Assembly: GCA_964414425.1 (NCBI GenBank)
Contig: CAYPWL010000002.1
Location: 1 to 64,000, forward strand
From: GYS-P2D sp964414425
GTDB lineage: Bacteria; Bacteroidota; Bacteroidia; Chitinophagales; Saprospiraceae
DNA: 64,000 nt
Direction: 5' to 3'
Position 1 is the first letter of the stretch. Each line of letters begins with the position of its first letter. The notes beneath the pieces are model-generated. The model ran no database searches and was not told where the DNA came from. It saw only the letters and a list, made by a program, of their open reading frames with translations. This document shows, piece by piece, positions 33,183-41,647 of the stretch. The translations under genes and the position numbers were made by a program.

Positions 33183-33515
33183 CTAAGCAAGTTTAGGTTT
33201 AAGGATGAGGTTAATACTCGTGATAAAATCTTGCATTGCAGCAAGTCGAGTATTGACTTCTGTCTTACCAGATTCTGTTAGGCGATAATACTTGCGCATC
33301 CGATTACCGATGCTGCGCACCTCCGTGGTGAGTATACCCTTGCCCTCAAGTCTATGGAGCGCAGGATATAATGCCCCCTCGGTAAGCTTCATCTCACCAG
33401 CAGTCAGATCTTTTACCTTTTGGGTGATCTCATACCCATACATCTCATCATGCTCATCGAGGAGCTTGAGTATTATGGTATCAAGACTACCTCGTAGTAA
33501 CTTAGAATCAATCAT
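33183..33515 (-). CDS. PadR family transcriptional regulator
   Basis: I chose the ATG at 33515, which gives a 110-residue protein of normal PadR-s1 length; the longer frame from 33683 runs back into the AraC gene and its extra 56 residues show no domain. The winged helix covers residues 1-85: LLRGSLDTIILKLLDE, MYGYEITQKV, LTEGALYPALHRLEGKGIL and the wing RMRKYYRLTESGK. It is followed by the paralogue array with a 1-bp gap. PadR proteins usually repress their own operon; a direct repeat upstream could be the site. Confidence 0.92.
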   Translation of the reverse strand: MIDSKLLRGSLDTIILKLLDEHDEMYGYEITQKVKDLTAGEMKLTEGALYPALHRLEGKGILTTEVRSIGNRMRKYYRLTESGKTEVNTRLAAMQDFITSINLILKPKLA

Positions 33516-33535
33516 AATTCTAATATACATAATTT

Positions 33536-33560
33536 TCTTAGGTATAAGAATCTTAGGTAT
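33536..33560. promoter_or_regulatory. Direct repeat TCTTAGGTAT x2 upstream of padR operon
   Basis: Two exact 10-base copies at 33536-33545 and 33551-33560, 15 bp start to start, lie 21 bp upstream of the PadR start. On the coding strand they read ATACCTAAGA twice, with a small palindrome AAGATTCTT across the junction. Likely an autoregulatory or activator site; not proven. Confidence 0.5.
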
Positions 33561-33576
33561 GTTCAAAATTAAGAGC

Positions 33577-34419
33577 TCAAGAATGTCTCTTAGCAAACCG
33601 ACTCGGATTCTCTCCGGTGATCCTCTTAAAGATTCGATTGAAGTAAGATAAGCTTTGAAAACCCGATTGATAACACGCCTCACTTACGGTGGCACCCGAT
33701 AAAATATACCGCTTAGCATGGGTAATTCTGTAGCGATTAAGGAACTGGATAAAGGTATATTGAGTCATTTTTTTAAAATAACGGCAGAAGGCTTCCTTAG
33801 TCATGTGACATAGATCCGCAACCTCCTCTAAGCTGATCTGTCGATGATAGCTGTTGTCAATAAAGGCATGTACTAATCTGAGACGTTCCTGTTCTTTACT
33901 GCTTTGGTTATTATGAAATGGCTCGTTATGCAATAGCTCAGTAGTGCTATGTAGCGTTAGCTCACGTAATATTCTGATCAGAGCGATATACTGATCAAAA
34001 GCTTCCATACCTTCTAAGTCGAATAGTTGATCACCTATATTACAGAGGCTTTCTCCTCTCAATACGACACCATATTTTGATTTTTTAAAAAGATCAGCAA
34101 GTCCAGATAATTCTGGTGCATATGATAGATGCTGCTCTATAAAATCTCGATTGAAGTGCAACACCACTTTGGAGTAATCAGACTTGAGACCATAATCAAA
34201 ATTGAGATGTGGTATATCTGACCCAATCACTACTAAGTCATACTCCCTAAAGGTTGATATATGCTCTCCAACGTGTCGAGTACCCGACGGAGCTTTGATA
34301 TAGACCAATTCATACTCAGGATGCGAGTGCCAAAAGAATAAATCACTCAATCTGGGATTAAACATCAAGCTAAAGGATCGATTAGCCTGGCTCGTTATGG
34401 TCTCGAGTTGAACTTTCAT
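33577..34419 (-). CDS. AraC family transcriptional regulator
   Basis: The ATG at 34419 (MKVQLETI) is preferred over one six codons earlier. The 280-residue protein has an N-terminal cupin sensor (HSHPEYELVYI, GSDIPHLNF) and a C-terminal double helix-turn-helix: ISLEEVADLCHMTKEAFCRYFKKMT followed by VSEACYQSGFQSLSYFNRIFKRITGENP, the standard AraC signature. The cupin type is usual for sugar-responsive regulators. It is divergent from the dioxygenase/symporter/SDR cluster and most likely activates it in response to the imported compound. Confidence 0.92.
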   Translation of the reverse strand: MKVQLETITSQANRSFSLMFNPRLSDLFFWHSHPEYELVYIKAPSGTRHVGEHISTFREYDLVVIGSDIPHLNFDYGLKSDYSKVVLHFNRDFIEQHLSYAPELSGLADLFKKSKYGVVLRGESLCNIGDQLFDLEGMEAFDQYIALIRILRELTLHSTTELLHNEPFHNNQSSKEQERLRLVHAFIDNSYHRQISLEEVADLCHMTKEAFCRYFKKMTQYTFIQFLNRYRITHAKRYILSGATVSEACYQSGFQSLSYFNRIFKRITGENPSRFAKRHS

Positions 34420-34453
34420 AATTACACAATATTGCAATTATTGAGGATTCAAG

Positions 34454-34483
34454 ATTGATAATTAATCAATATTGTACAACAAT
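34454..34483. promoter_or_regulatory. Two adjacent inverted repeats between AraC gene and dioxygenase gene
   Basis: ATTGAT-N5-ATCAAT (34454-34470) is followed directly by ATTGT-N3-ACAAT (34471-34483), which contains the palindrome TTGTACAA. Both lie in the 132-bp divergent gap, nearer the AraC gene. They could be regulator sites; AT-rich background raises the chance of coincidence. Confidence 0.4.
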
Positions 34484-34551
34484 AGATCAATACCATGAAA
34501 ATATAGATGTACTAAAGCTCATAGTTTTATCCCATCAAAAAAGCTACCAAG

Positions 34552-35535
34552 ATGAAAGAAGAGCATAAATCTATGGCGCCAACCATGATGCCCAATCAAG
34601 GGCATACCGATAAACCGGGTAATCCATCTACTGCCACATCAAGTAAGCGCAAGCTTAACGACCGCTCCAAAGGCAAAGCATTGAGGGTCTTAAGCGAAGA
34701 GGATTGGAGTTTTTGGAAACACAATGGATATATCGTTATCAAAGGAGCGATCTCCAGAGAACAAGCGCTTAAGACAGCTGACTTTATCTGGGAGTTTGAC
34801 GAAAAAGATCCAAACGATAAGAGTACTTGGTATGCTCCGCCACGTGCCGAGATGCAGATGAAAGAGCTCGCCGGTAGCGGAATGGTAGAAGTCTATAATC
34901 ATCAGCTCTTGTGGGATAATCGCTCGACTCAGCGAGTATACGACGCATTCGTTGATATCTGGGGATATGAGGACTTGTGGGTCACAATTGATCGCACCAA
35001 TCTGAACTTTCCGAAGCGTGATAAAAATGGCTTCGGAGGATTTATTCATTGGGATTATGATCCTGAAACTCGCCCTCAAAATGTCCAAGGAGTGCTGGCT
35101 CTGTGTGATCAGACTGATCCTGATATGGGAGGATTTCAATGCATCCCACGCCTCTATCGAGAGTACGATACTTGGAAGCTTACTCAGCCAGAGGGTAGAG
35201 ATCGATTTAAACCGGATATCTCAGGTCTTGAGGATGATCTCGTCAAGGTTTCCCTGGAGGCTGGCGACCTCTTAATCTTCAACAGTACGCAGCCGCATGG
35301 CATCAGACCTAATCTAAGTGATGACAAAGTAAGAGTGGCACAATACATATCTATGATGCCCGCCGAGCCCGATAATCAAGAGATGCGTGACTGGCGTATC
35401 AACTCTTGGCAGCACCGGATTGCACCCGAGGGATATGCCTTTCCAGGTGACCCTCGAAACTGGGAACAAACAAAATATAGTACCGCAGAATTATCTATTC
35501 TTGGAGAAAAGTTGTTAGGTCTGAAAAATTGGTAG
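34552..35535 (+). CDS. Phytanoyl-CoA dioxygenase (PhyH) family Fe(II)/2-oxoglutarate oxygenase
   Basis: The 327-residue cytoplasmic protein has the PhyH fold from about residue 50. NGYIVIKGAIS starts the domain, HWD (His166, Asp168) gives two iron ligands and QPHGIRPN (His249) the third; Arg261 is placed to bind 2-oxoglutarate. A polar tail of 45 residues precedes the domain. PhyH-family enzymes in bacteria hydroxylate diverse small molecules, not only phytanoyl-CoA. It forms a cluster with a sodium symporter 33 bp downstream and an SDR, so its substrate is probably the compound taken up by that symporter. Confidence 0.85.
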   Translation: MKEEHKSMAPTMMPNQGHTDKPGNPSTATSSKRKLNDRSKGKALRVLSEEDWSFWKHNGYIVIKGAISREQALKTADFIWEFDEKDPNDKSTWYAPPRAEMQMKELAGSGMVEVYNHQLLWDNRSTQRVYDAFVDIWGYEDLWVTIDRTNLNFPKRDKNGFGGFIHWDYDPETRPQNVQGVLALCDQTDPDMGGFQCIPRLYREYDTWKLTQPEGRDRFKPDISGLEDDLVKVSLEAGDLLIFNSTQPHGIRPNLSDDKVRVAQYISMMPAEPDNQEMRDWRINSWQHRIAPEGYAFPGDPRNWEQTKYSTAELSILGEKLLGLKNW

Positions 35536-35568
35536 TTTTACTGACTATCTAATTATATCTCAAGAGCT

Positions 35569-37239
35569 ATGATCTCTACTATTGATTATTCAGTCATAGG
35601 ACTATATTTCATTGGCATATTCATTTTTGCTTGGTGGATCACCCGTCGTGATCGCCAGAACCAACAATCAACAGATTACTTCCTCGCCAGCAGAGACACG
35701 GGGTGGTTTGTGATAGGCGCCTCGTTGTTCGCCTCCAATGTTGGTGCGGAGCATATCATCGGTCTTGCAGGATCAGGAGCACGTGGTGATATGCCTGCAG
35801 CACAGTTCGAGATATTAGCCTCGCTTGTCCTCATATTATTGGGGTGGCTCTTTGTGCCATTCTATCTGAAGACTGGAGTCTTCACTATGCCAGAGTTTCT
35901 GGAGCGGAGATATTCCTCCAGTGCACGAACCTATCTATCTATCGTGTCTATACTCGCTTATGTATTGACTAAGATATCGCTCACCATCTTTGCAGGGGCA
36001 TTGGTGTTTGAGGTGCTTGGCATTCCATTTTGGACGGGAGCGCTGATCGTCATATTTGCCACTGGTATCTATACTGTATTTGGCGGTCTCAAGGCCGTCT
36101 TATACACCGATATGGTACAGCTATTCATCCTCCTCGGTGGTATGATCTTGGCGACATTCTTTGCCCTTGACCAGATAGGTGGATGGTCAGAGATGAGGTC
36201 TATTGTCTCTAACTATGGCGTGAGCAATCCAGGGTTTGACAGTAGCAATTTCTTCAACCTCTGGCGTCCCAGCTCTGACTCAGATTACCCATGGACAGGT
36301 ATGCTATTTGGCGCACCGATATTAGGGGTGTGGTACTGGTGTACCGATCAATTTATCGTTCAGCGGGTACTCAGTGCTAAGGATATCTCCAATGCTCGAC
36401 GAGGCACGCTCATGGCAGGATATCTCAAGCAATTGCCTCTATTCCTATTTCTTGTCCCAGGCATATTAGCTTTTGCCTTGGCATCAGAAGGCCTATTAGC
36501 CTTAGATATAGCAAATCCTGATAAAGCGCTACCACTGATCATCAGTGAGTTCCTGCCTGTAGGAATTAAAGGTTTAGTACTTGCAGGTCTCTTGGCAGCA
36601 TTGATGAGTTCTCTGAGCTCAGCTTTTAACTCATCATCTACTCTGATTACCATAGATTTTTACAAGCGTGCTAAGCCACAGGCCTCCGAGAGAGAGCTCG
36701 TCTGGGTAGGTCAGTTTGCCACAATTATACTCGTATTGATATCACTATTATATATCCCATTGATTAAGGTTATGACGCAGTCTGGTGGTATCATACAATA
36801 CCTCCAAAGCGTACAAGCTTATATATCTCCACCGATTGCTGCGGCCTTTTTATTAGGCTTATTCTTCAAGCGTATTAATTCTCGTGGGGCGATAATCAGT
36901 CTTTGGACTGGTTTTACAATTGGGATATTCCGTCTGGTCTGTGAGTTTATGGTTCAAAATGAGGTGGTCGCCATAGGAGATAACTTTTTGATTGACCTTA
37001 TCGTGGCTCCTAATTTCCTACACTTTGCCCTATATCTCTTCTTATTCTGTTCAGTATTGTTGATCATCGCCAGTATGTCAGCACCTCAGCATACTGCTGA
37101 AAAGCTGAAAGGTGTAACCTTTGATAAAACTGCTGAGGACTTCTTCGAAATACGCAGAGTGGATGTGATCTATACCGTTGGATTGGTTCTATTAGTACTG
37201 GCTGTCTGGTACATATTTAGTCCATTAGGTATAGGATAA
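35569..37239 (+). CDS. Sodium:solute symporter (SSS/SGLT family)
   Basis: The 556-residue integral membrane protein starts with a helix at 5-25, then the family segment RDTGWFVIGASLFASNVGAEHIIGLAGSGA, in which the SLFASN stretch lines the sodium and substrate site. About 14 membrane helices follow, with GGLKAVLYTDMVQLFI and LAALMSSLSSAFNSSSTLIT as further family landmarks. SGLT-like members import sugars, and the cupin-AraC neighbour supports a sugar or sugar-like substrate. It is preceded by the dioxygenase gene and followed 13 bp later by an SDR gene. Confidence 0.93.
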   Translation: MISTIDYSVIGLYFIGIFIFAWWITRRDRQNQQSTDYFLASRDTGWFVIGASLFASNVGAEHIIGLAGSGARGDMPAAQFEILASLVLILLGWLFVPFYLKTGVFTMPEFLERRYSSSARTYLSIVSILAYVLTKISLTIFAGALVFEVLGIPFWTGALIVIFATGIYTVFGGLKAVLYTDMVQLFILLGGMILATFFALDQIGGWSEMRSIVSNYGVSNPGFDSSNFFNLWRPSSDSDYPWTGMLFGAPILGVWYWCTDQFIVQRVLSAKDISNARRGTLMAGYLKQLPLFLFLVPGILAFALASEGLLALDIANPDKALPLIISEFLPVGIKGLVLAGLLAALMSSLSSAFNSSSTLITIDFYKRAKPQASERELVWVGQFATIILVLISLLYIPLIKVMTQSGGIIQYLQSVQAYISPPIAAAFLLGLFFKRINSRGAIISLWTGFTIGIFRLVCEFMVQNEVVAIGDNFLIDLIVAPNFLHFALYLFLFCSVLLIIASMSAPQHTAEKLKGVTFDKTAEDFFEIRRVDVIYTVGLVLLVLAVWYIFSPLGIG

Positions 37240-37252
37240 AATATAGCGTCGC

Positions 37253-38050
37253 ATGGATTATCAACTTGATGGTAAAACGGCATTAGTAACAGGCTCCACG
37301 GCAGGAATTGGGCTTGCCATAGCGAAGACGCTTGCTGCAGAGGGTTGTCATGTCATCATCAATGGACGGACGCAGGATCGTATCGATGCTGCTATCGATG
37401 AGATTAAGACAGATCATCCTACTGCTCAACTTATAGGTATAGCTGCAGACTTTGGTGATGTTGCCCAAGTAAACAAGTTGATCAACTCCATAGATCGACA
37501 TATAGATATCTTAGTCAACAATGTTGGGATATTCGCCCCAAGGCCATTTGTCGACATCAGTGATGATGAGTGGGTTAATATGATGGAAGTGAATGTGATG
37601 AGTGGCGTTAGGTTGTCAAGAGTATTTCTACCCTCCATGATCGAGCACAATTGGGGACGCATTGTCTTCATTAGCAGTGAGTCGGGTGTGCAGATACCTG
37701 ATGAGATGATCCACTATGGTGTATCTAAAACTGCCCAAATCGGCCTCTCCAACGGCATTGCCAAACTCACTAAAGGCACAGGAGTAACGGTCAACAGTGT
37801 ATTGCCAGGATCTACAATGTCTGAGGGGGCATCTAGTTTTCTCAGTAATCTAGCAGCCCAAGAAGGAAAGACTAAAACTCAAGTAGAGGAAGAGTTCTTT
37901 GAGAATGTACGCCCCAACTGTCTGTTGCAGCGATTCGCCTCGACCCAAGAGGTAGCTAATATGGTTACCTATCTCTGCAGTCCACTTGCCTCAGCTACCA
38001 ACGGCTCAACTATAAGGGTGGACGGCGGAACAGTGCCAACAATATTATAA
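37253..38050 (+). CDS. Short-chain dehydrogenase/reductase (SDR)
   Basis: The 265-residue classical SDR has TGSTAGIG (13-20), NNVG (89-92), catalytic Ser141/142 and YGVSK with Tyr155 and Lys159. NGR after strand two (Arg39) favours NADP. It is the last gene of the AraC-controlled cluster and probably oxidises or reduces the product of the dioxygenase. Its stop lies 14 bp from that of the convergent DUF4249 gene. Confidence 0.9.
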   Translation: MDYQLDGKTALVTGSTAGIGLAIAKTLAAEGCHVIINGRTQDRIDAAIDEIKTDHPTAQLIGIAADFGDVAQVNKLINSIDRHIDILVNNVGIFAPRPFVDISDDEWVNMMEVNVMSGVRLSRVFLPSMIEHNWGRIVFISSESGVQIPDEMIHYGVSKTAQIGLSNGIAKLTKGTGVTVNSVLPGSTMSEGASSFLSNLAAQEGKTKTQVEEEFFENVRPNCLLQRFASTQEVANMVTYLCSPLASATNGSTIRVDGGTVPTIL

Positions 38051-38064
38051 TACCATATACGCTA

Positions 38065-39108
38065 CTAAAACGGCCAAAAGGCAGGTCGCTCTCTAGTACT
38101 ATTAGCTATTAGTGTACAATTAGCACACTCAGGAGGATTCATTCTAAAAGTAAATGGGCTACAATTAGTATCCGCAATAAATCCTTGCTGGGTCACATCA
38201 ATAAAGAAACGTGTAGAGGCCTGACTGACTACTGAAAAATATCCGAAAATCTGGTCGTCCTCATCATCAACATTTCTCAAGTTCCCACGTATTGAGGCCG
38301 GTGGTGGATCAAACAAGGTTCCATCTATATTAATGAGTTGATCTACTGCACCCCAATAATTGAACTCCTGTTCAGAAATCCGCATCTGACGGATATGTGC
38401 ACAATAAATCACATTGAATCTTCTATTGAACAAGGTGCTGAATAATGGCTGTTCAAATAGTACAGTCCCATTAAGTTCTCGAGCATCAAAGATTTGTAGG
38501 TTGTTAATATCAATTTGTTCACTGACATAGCACTTATCCGGAAAAAGTACACTTGGATCAATCTCCTGAAATTCATATTGACCTTCGGCTCTCCATCTAA
38601 GGAATGGTCTATCATTATCATCAACTGTTGTGGACAAGAAGACATTTACCATCTCTTGAGTTACCACATTACCAGAATTGTTGATTAGCGCCTCGGACGT
38701 AACCGTAAAGTCGAGTGAATCTATCTCGACTCTCGCAGCAATCTCAGCAGGATCGCTCACGATCTGACGTCCATCGAGTAGATTTATCTCAACGTGATAA
38801 GAGCGCCCTACCTCTCCTTGCATAATTTGCTTGTAGCTTCCTAACTGTTCTTGATCTTCAATGAAATCTATACGCTCACCTTCATCTGAAACCACCTGAA
38901 CACTGGCCCCTGATATCGGCGTAAGTATGTTGTCATTGCCGACTCCGATGACAGCACTGTTGCGCACATTGATGATATACTCCTGTAGCTCATCGGCTAT
39001 AATACCATCAACTGCAACAAATGAACGATCCGTGTCGATATTGAGATCTATCTCCTCAACACACGATCCGATTACGAGTACACACGCTAAAATGTATATA
39101 AGTCTCAT
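38065..39108 (-). CDS. DUF4249 family lipoprotein
   Basis: The 347-residue lipoprotein (lipobox IGSC, Cys16) has the DUF4249 layout: SFVAVDGIIADELQEYIINVRNSA at the start, a PISGASVQVVSDEG strand pair, an ISDPAEI-type segment, and a late cysteine-rich end (CSPF, ECANCT). Members sit next to TonB-dependent receptors in Bacteroidota and are thought to be surface-exposed partners of the receptor. Here it lies 4 bp after the receptor gene, confirming the pairing. Ligand unknown. Confidence 0.85.
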   Translation of the reverse strand: MRLIYILACVLVIGSCVEEIDLNIDTDRSFVAVDGIIADELQEYIINVRNSAVIGVGNDNILTPISGASVQVVSDEGERIDFIEDQEQLGSYKQIMQGEVGRSYHVEINLLDGRQIVSDPAEIAARVEIDSLDFTVTSEALINNSGNVVTQEMVNVFLSTTVDDNDRPFLRWRAEGQYEFQEIDPSVLFPDKCYVSEQIDINNLQIFDARELNGTVLFEQPLFSTLFNRRFNVIYCAHIRQMRISEQEFNYWGAVDQLINIDGTLFDPPPASIRGNLRNVDDEDDQIFGYFSVVSQASTRFFIDVTQQGFIADTNCSPFTFRMNPPECANCTLIANSTRERPAFWPF

Positions 39109-39112
39109 AGGT

Positions 39113-41536
39113 CTAAAAGCTAAAGTTATAAGTGATAGACGGGAATGCTGCTCCTAAAGTGGCGATCCTAAAGGCTTCGATACTCGCCGATGGCTGTTGC
39201 CTAAAGAATACAGAAAAGGCATTGTCTCTGCCGTATAAGTTAAACACAGAGAAGATCAAGGTACTCTCAAGTCTCTTTTGGCTATTGCCAAATGGGCCGA
39301 TCGTATAGGACACATCTAAACGATGGTAATCCGGAATCCTAAATTCGTTGCGATCCGAGAAAATGGGAATATTCCTAATGTTATCTACTCGGAAGTTGCT
39401 CACCGGCACGGTAAGTGGTCTACCTGTGCTGTAGGTAAAGTTGACCGAGAGCTCACTAATCTTTCCGACTCGTTGGCTCATCCTGAAATTGAGCGAGTGA
39501 GGACGATCAAAGTTGGAAGGGAACCAGTCCCCTTCGTTTATTGCTGCTTGCTCTGGTGTCTCCAAGACTCTGCGCAGTGATCTGGAGTATGTATAGTTAA
39601 CTTGCCAGTTAGTGCGCTCGGTATCTTTAGTATAATTAAGCTCGACACCAAATGCTTGTCCCTCACCCGTTACGAGTTCTTGCTCAATAAAATCATTCAA
39701 CAGAAGATCTGCAAAATCTTTATACTCTATAATCTCAGGCTGTCGTCTATAGAAACCCTGTATCGAAGTCTGAACCTGTCCATCATTAAAGTTCTTAAAG
39801 TAACCCAAAGAAAAATTGAAGGCCTCCTGAGGTCTAATATGAAAATCAGATAGCTGCCAGATATCAATAGGTGTCGATGAAGATGTATTGGAGATCTGAT
39901 TAAGATATTGAAATGACCGGTTGAAGCTAAACTTCAAGGAGCCATCATCTCCGAGTGTCTGTCTTAGTGATAGCCTCGGTTCTAATGATGTATAGGTCAC
40001 AATATTCTCACCCTCAGCAAAAGTCTGTATCGATAGTATCGAATTTTGAGTTCTTGGTGTTCCTGGCTCATAGATAGCCACCTCACCCGGACCTTGACGA
40101 CTATACGTTGTATATCTCAGACCTAAGGATAAGGATAGGCTCTGATTGACATCGAGCTCATACTGTACGAATGGGCTGATGGCGATTGCACTTTCATCAT
40201 CTAAGCGATCAGGAATAACCGTAGACTGCTCGCCCTCAGGAGCGATCTCTCCAGGCCTCACGTCAAACATGTTGACCTCGACACCAGCATTAAGTCTGCT
40301 CTTATCATTGATCTGATAGATACCCTTAAGGGTAGGTCGGATATAGAATACGCCATTAGAAAATCTCGACACATCATTGCCTTGGATATCAAACAAAGAG
40401 CTATCATAATCTCCTACGTTTAAGATTAGATTGATACTGAGATCATCATTGATGAGGTGATCTAAATATCCAGTAACTGTCTGTGTTTGATAGGCAAAGT
40501 TGACTTCATCAGCGAAGTTGAATTCATCAGCGCTGAAGAATGCCGTAAAGCCTATTTTAGTTTTCTCTCCGATTCGGCCATCTGCCTTGGCAGTAAAGTC
40601 ATAAAAGAACGCCTTGCTCCGTTGAACATTAATATTCTTGACTTGATTGAGCACCCAATCCATGTAGCTTATTCTACCACCAAGGATAAATGAACTGCGG
40701 TTCTTTTTGATAGGGCCTTCTACGGTCAATCTGGAGGTCACTAAACCTACACCTCCGTTGACTCCAAACTTCTCATTATCCCCTTCTCTCAACTTGACGT
40801 CTAAGACAGATGATAGTCGACCTCCTAATGCTGCCGGCTGATCGCCTTTATACAGATTAACCTCGCCCACAAGGTCCGGATGAAACAACGAGAAGAAACC
40901 CAAGGTATGCGAAGGATTCAATATCAAGGCATCATCCTGTAAAATCAGATTTTCATCTGCGTTACCTCCACGTACGTTAAATCCTGATGCGCCATCACCC
41001 GTACTCGTTACCCCAGAGAGACTCTGTATACTTCTCAATACGTCAACCTCTCCAAGTAAACGTGACATTTGCTTTAATTCCTCTATTCCTATCTGCTCTA
41101 CACCCGCTATGACATTCTCGATATTATCTCGTGCGGAGCGATCTGTGATCGTCACCTGCTCAAGTTGAATACTTGATGAAATCATCTCTATCCGTAATGC
41201 GCCATCCTGATAGATACTTAGGTCAATGATCTTTTGAGCATATCCAAGTACATCTATCGTCAATCTGCTCTCTCCAGCTTGAAGTGATAATTCAAATACA
41301 CCTTGGACATCTGTAGATACTCCGGTATTACTCGCTCCAGATATAAGGATATTAGCTCCTACGATGGGGTCATCAGCCTCTTGATCGAGTATTATACCCG
41401 TTAACTTTACTTGTCCTGGCGTAGCACCGCCCGGTTGACCGATAGCTACCTGTTCAATTTCAGGAGCATCTTGAGCTAATATTTGATTACTCCATAACAC
41501 TATGGAGCACAATAAGATTGTAAGTAGTTTTTTCAT
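39113..41536 (-). CDS. TonB-dependent receptor with carboxypeptidase-like N-terminal domain
   Basis: The 807-residue outer membrane protein has a signal peptide (cut after ILAQ), a carboxypeptidase-like regulatory domain (VKLTGIILDQEADDPIVGANI), a plug (about 125-260, VTITDRSARDNIEN and DGASGFNVRGGNADEN) and a C-terminal beta-barrel ending in aromatic SITYNFSF. It is the partner of the DUF4249 lipoprotein. It is not a SusC-type protein: it is shorter and lacks the SusC-specific pattern. It imports an unknown ligand with energy from TonB. It is followed by a 111-bp upstream gap and then the VCBS genes. Confidence 0.92.
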   Translation of the reverse strand: MKKLLTILLCSIVLWSNQILAQDAPEIEQVAIGQPGGATPGQVKLTGIILDQEADDPIVGANILISGASNTGVSTDVQGVFELSLQAGESRLTIDVLGYAQKIIDLSIYQDGALRIEMISSSIQLEQVTITDRSARDNIENVIAGVEQIGIEELKQMSRLLGEVDVLRSIQSLSGVTSTGDGASGFNVRGGNADENLILQDDALILNPSHTLGFFSLFHPDLVGEVNLYKGDQPAALGGRLSSVLDVKLREGDNEKFGVNGGVGLVTSRLTVEGPIKKNRSSFILGGRISYMDWVLNQVKNINVQRSKAFFYDFTAKADGRIGEKTKIGFTAFFSADEFNFADEVNFAYQTQTVTGYLDHLINDDLSINLILNVGDYDSSLFDIQGNDVSRFSNGVFYIRPTLKGIYQINDKSRLNAGVEVNMFDVRPGEIAPEGEQSTVIPDRLDDESAIAISPFVQYELDVNQSLSLSLGLRYTTYSRQGPGEVAIYEPGTPRTQNSILSIQTFAEGENIVTYTSLEPRLSLRQTLGDDGSLKFSFNRSFQYLNQISNTSSSTPIDIWQLSDFHIRPQEAFNFSLGYFKNFNDGQVQTSIQGFYRRQPEIIEYKDFADLLLNDFIEQELVTGEGQAFGVELNYTKDTERTNWQVNYTYSRSLRRVLETPEQAAINEGDWFPSNFDRPHSLNFRMSQRVGKISELSVNFTYSTGRPLTVPVSNFRVDNIRNIPIFSDRNEFRIPDYHRLDVSYTIGPFGNSQKRLESTLIFSVFNLYGRDNAFSVFFRQQPSASIEAFRIATLGAAFPSITYNFSF

Positions 41537-41647
41537 AAACCGGTACTGATGACTAAAGCATCAATATAACAAAGGGCTTGAAAAAGCTGATTGTTTATAT
41601 CGTGCACCTCTAAATGTCGTCAAAACAGACTAAACTAACGGCAGGAA

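Noticed and set aside
33516..33683. 56-codon extension of PadR
   Set aside because: It overlaps the AraC gene end and the upstream direct repeat, and the remaining 110 residues are the normal PadR length.
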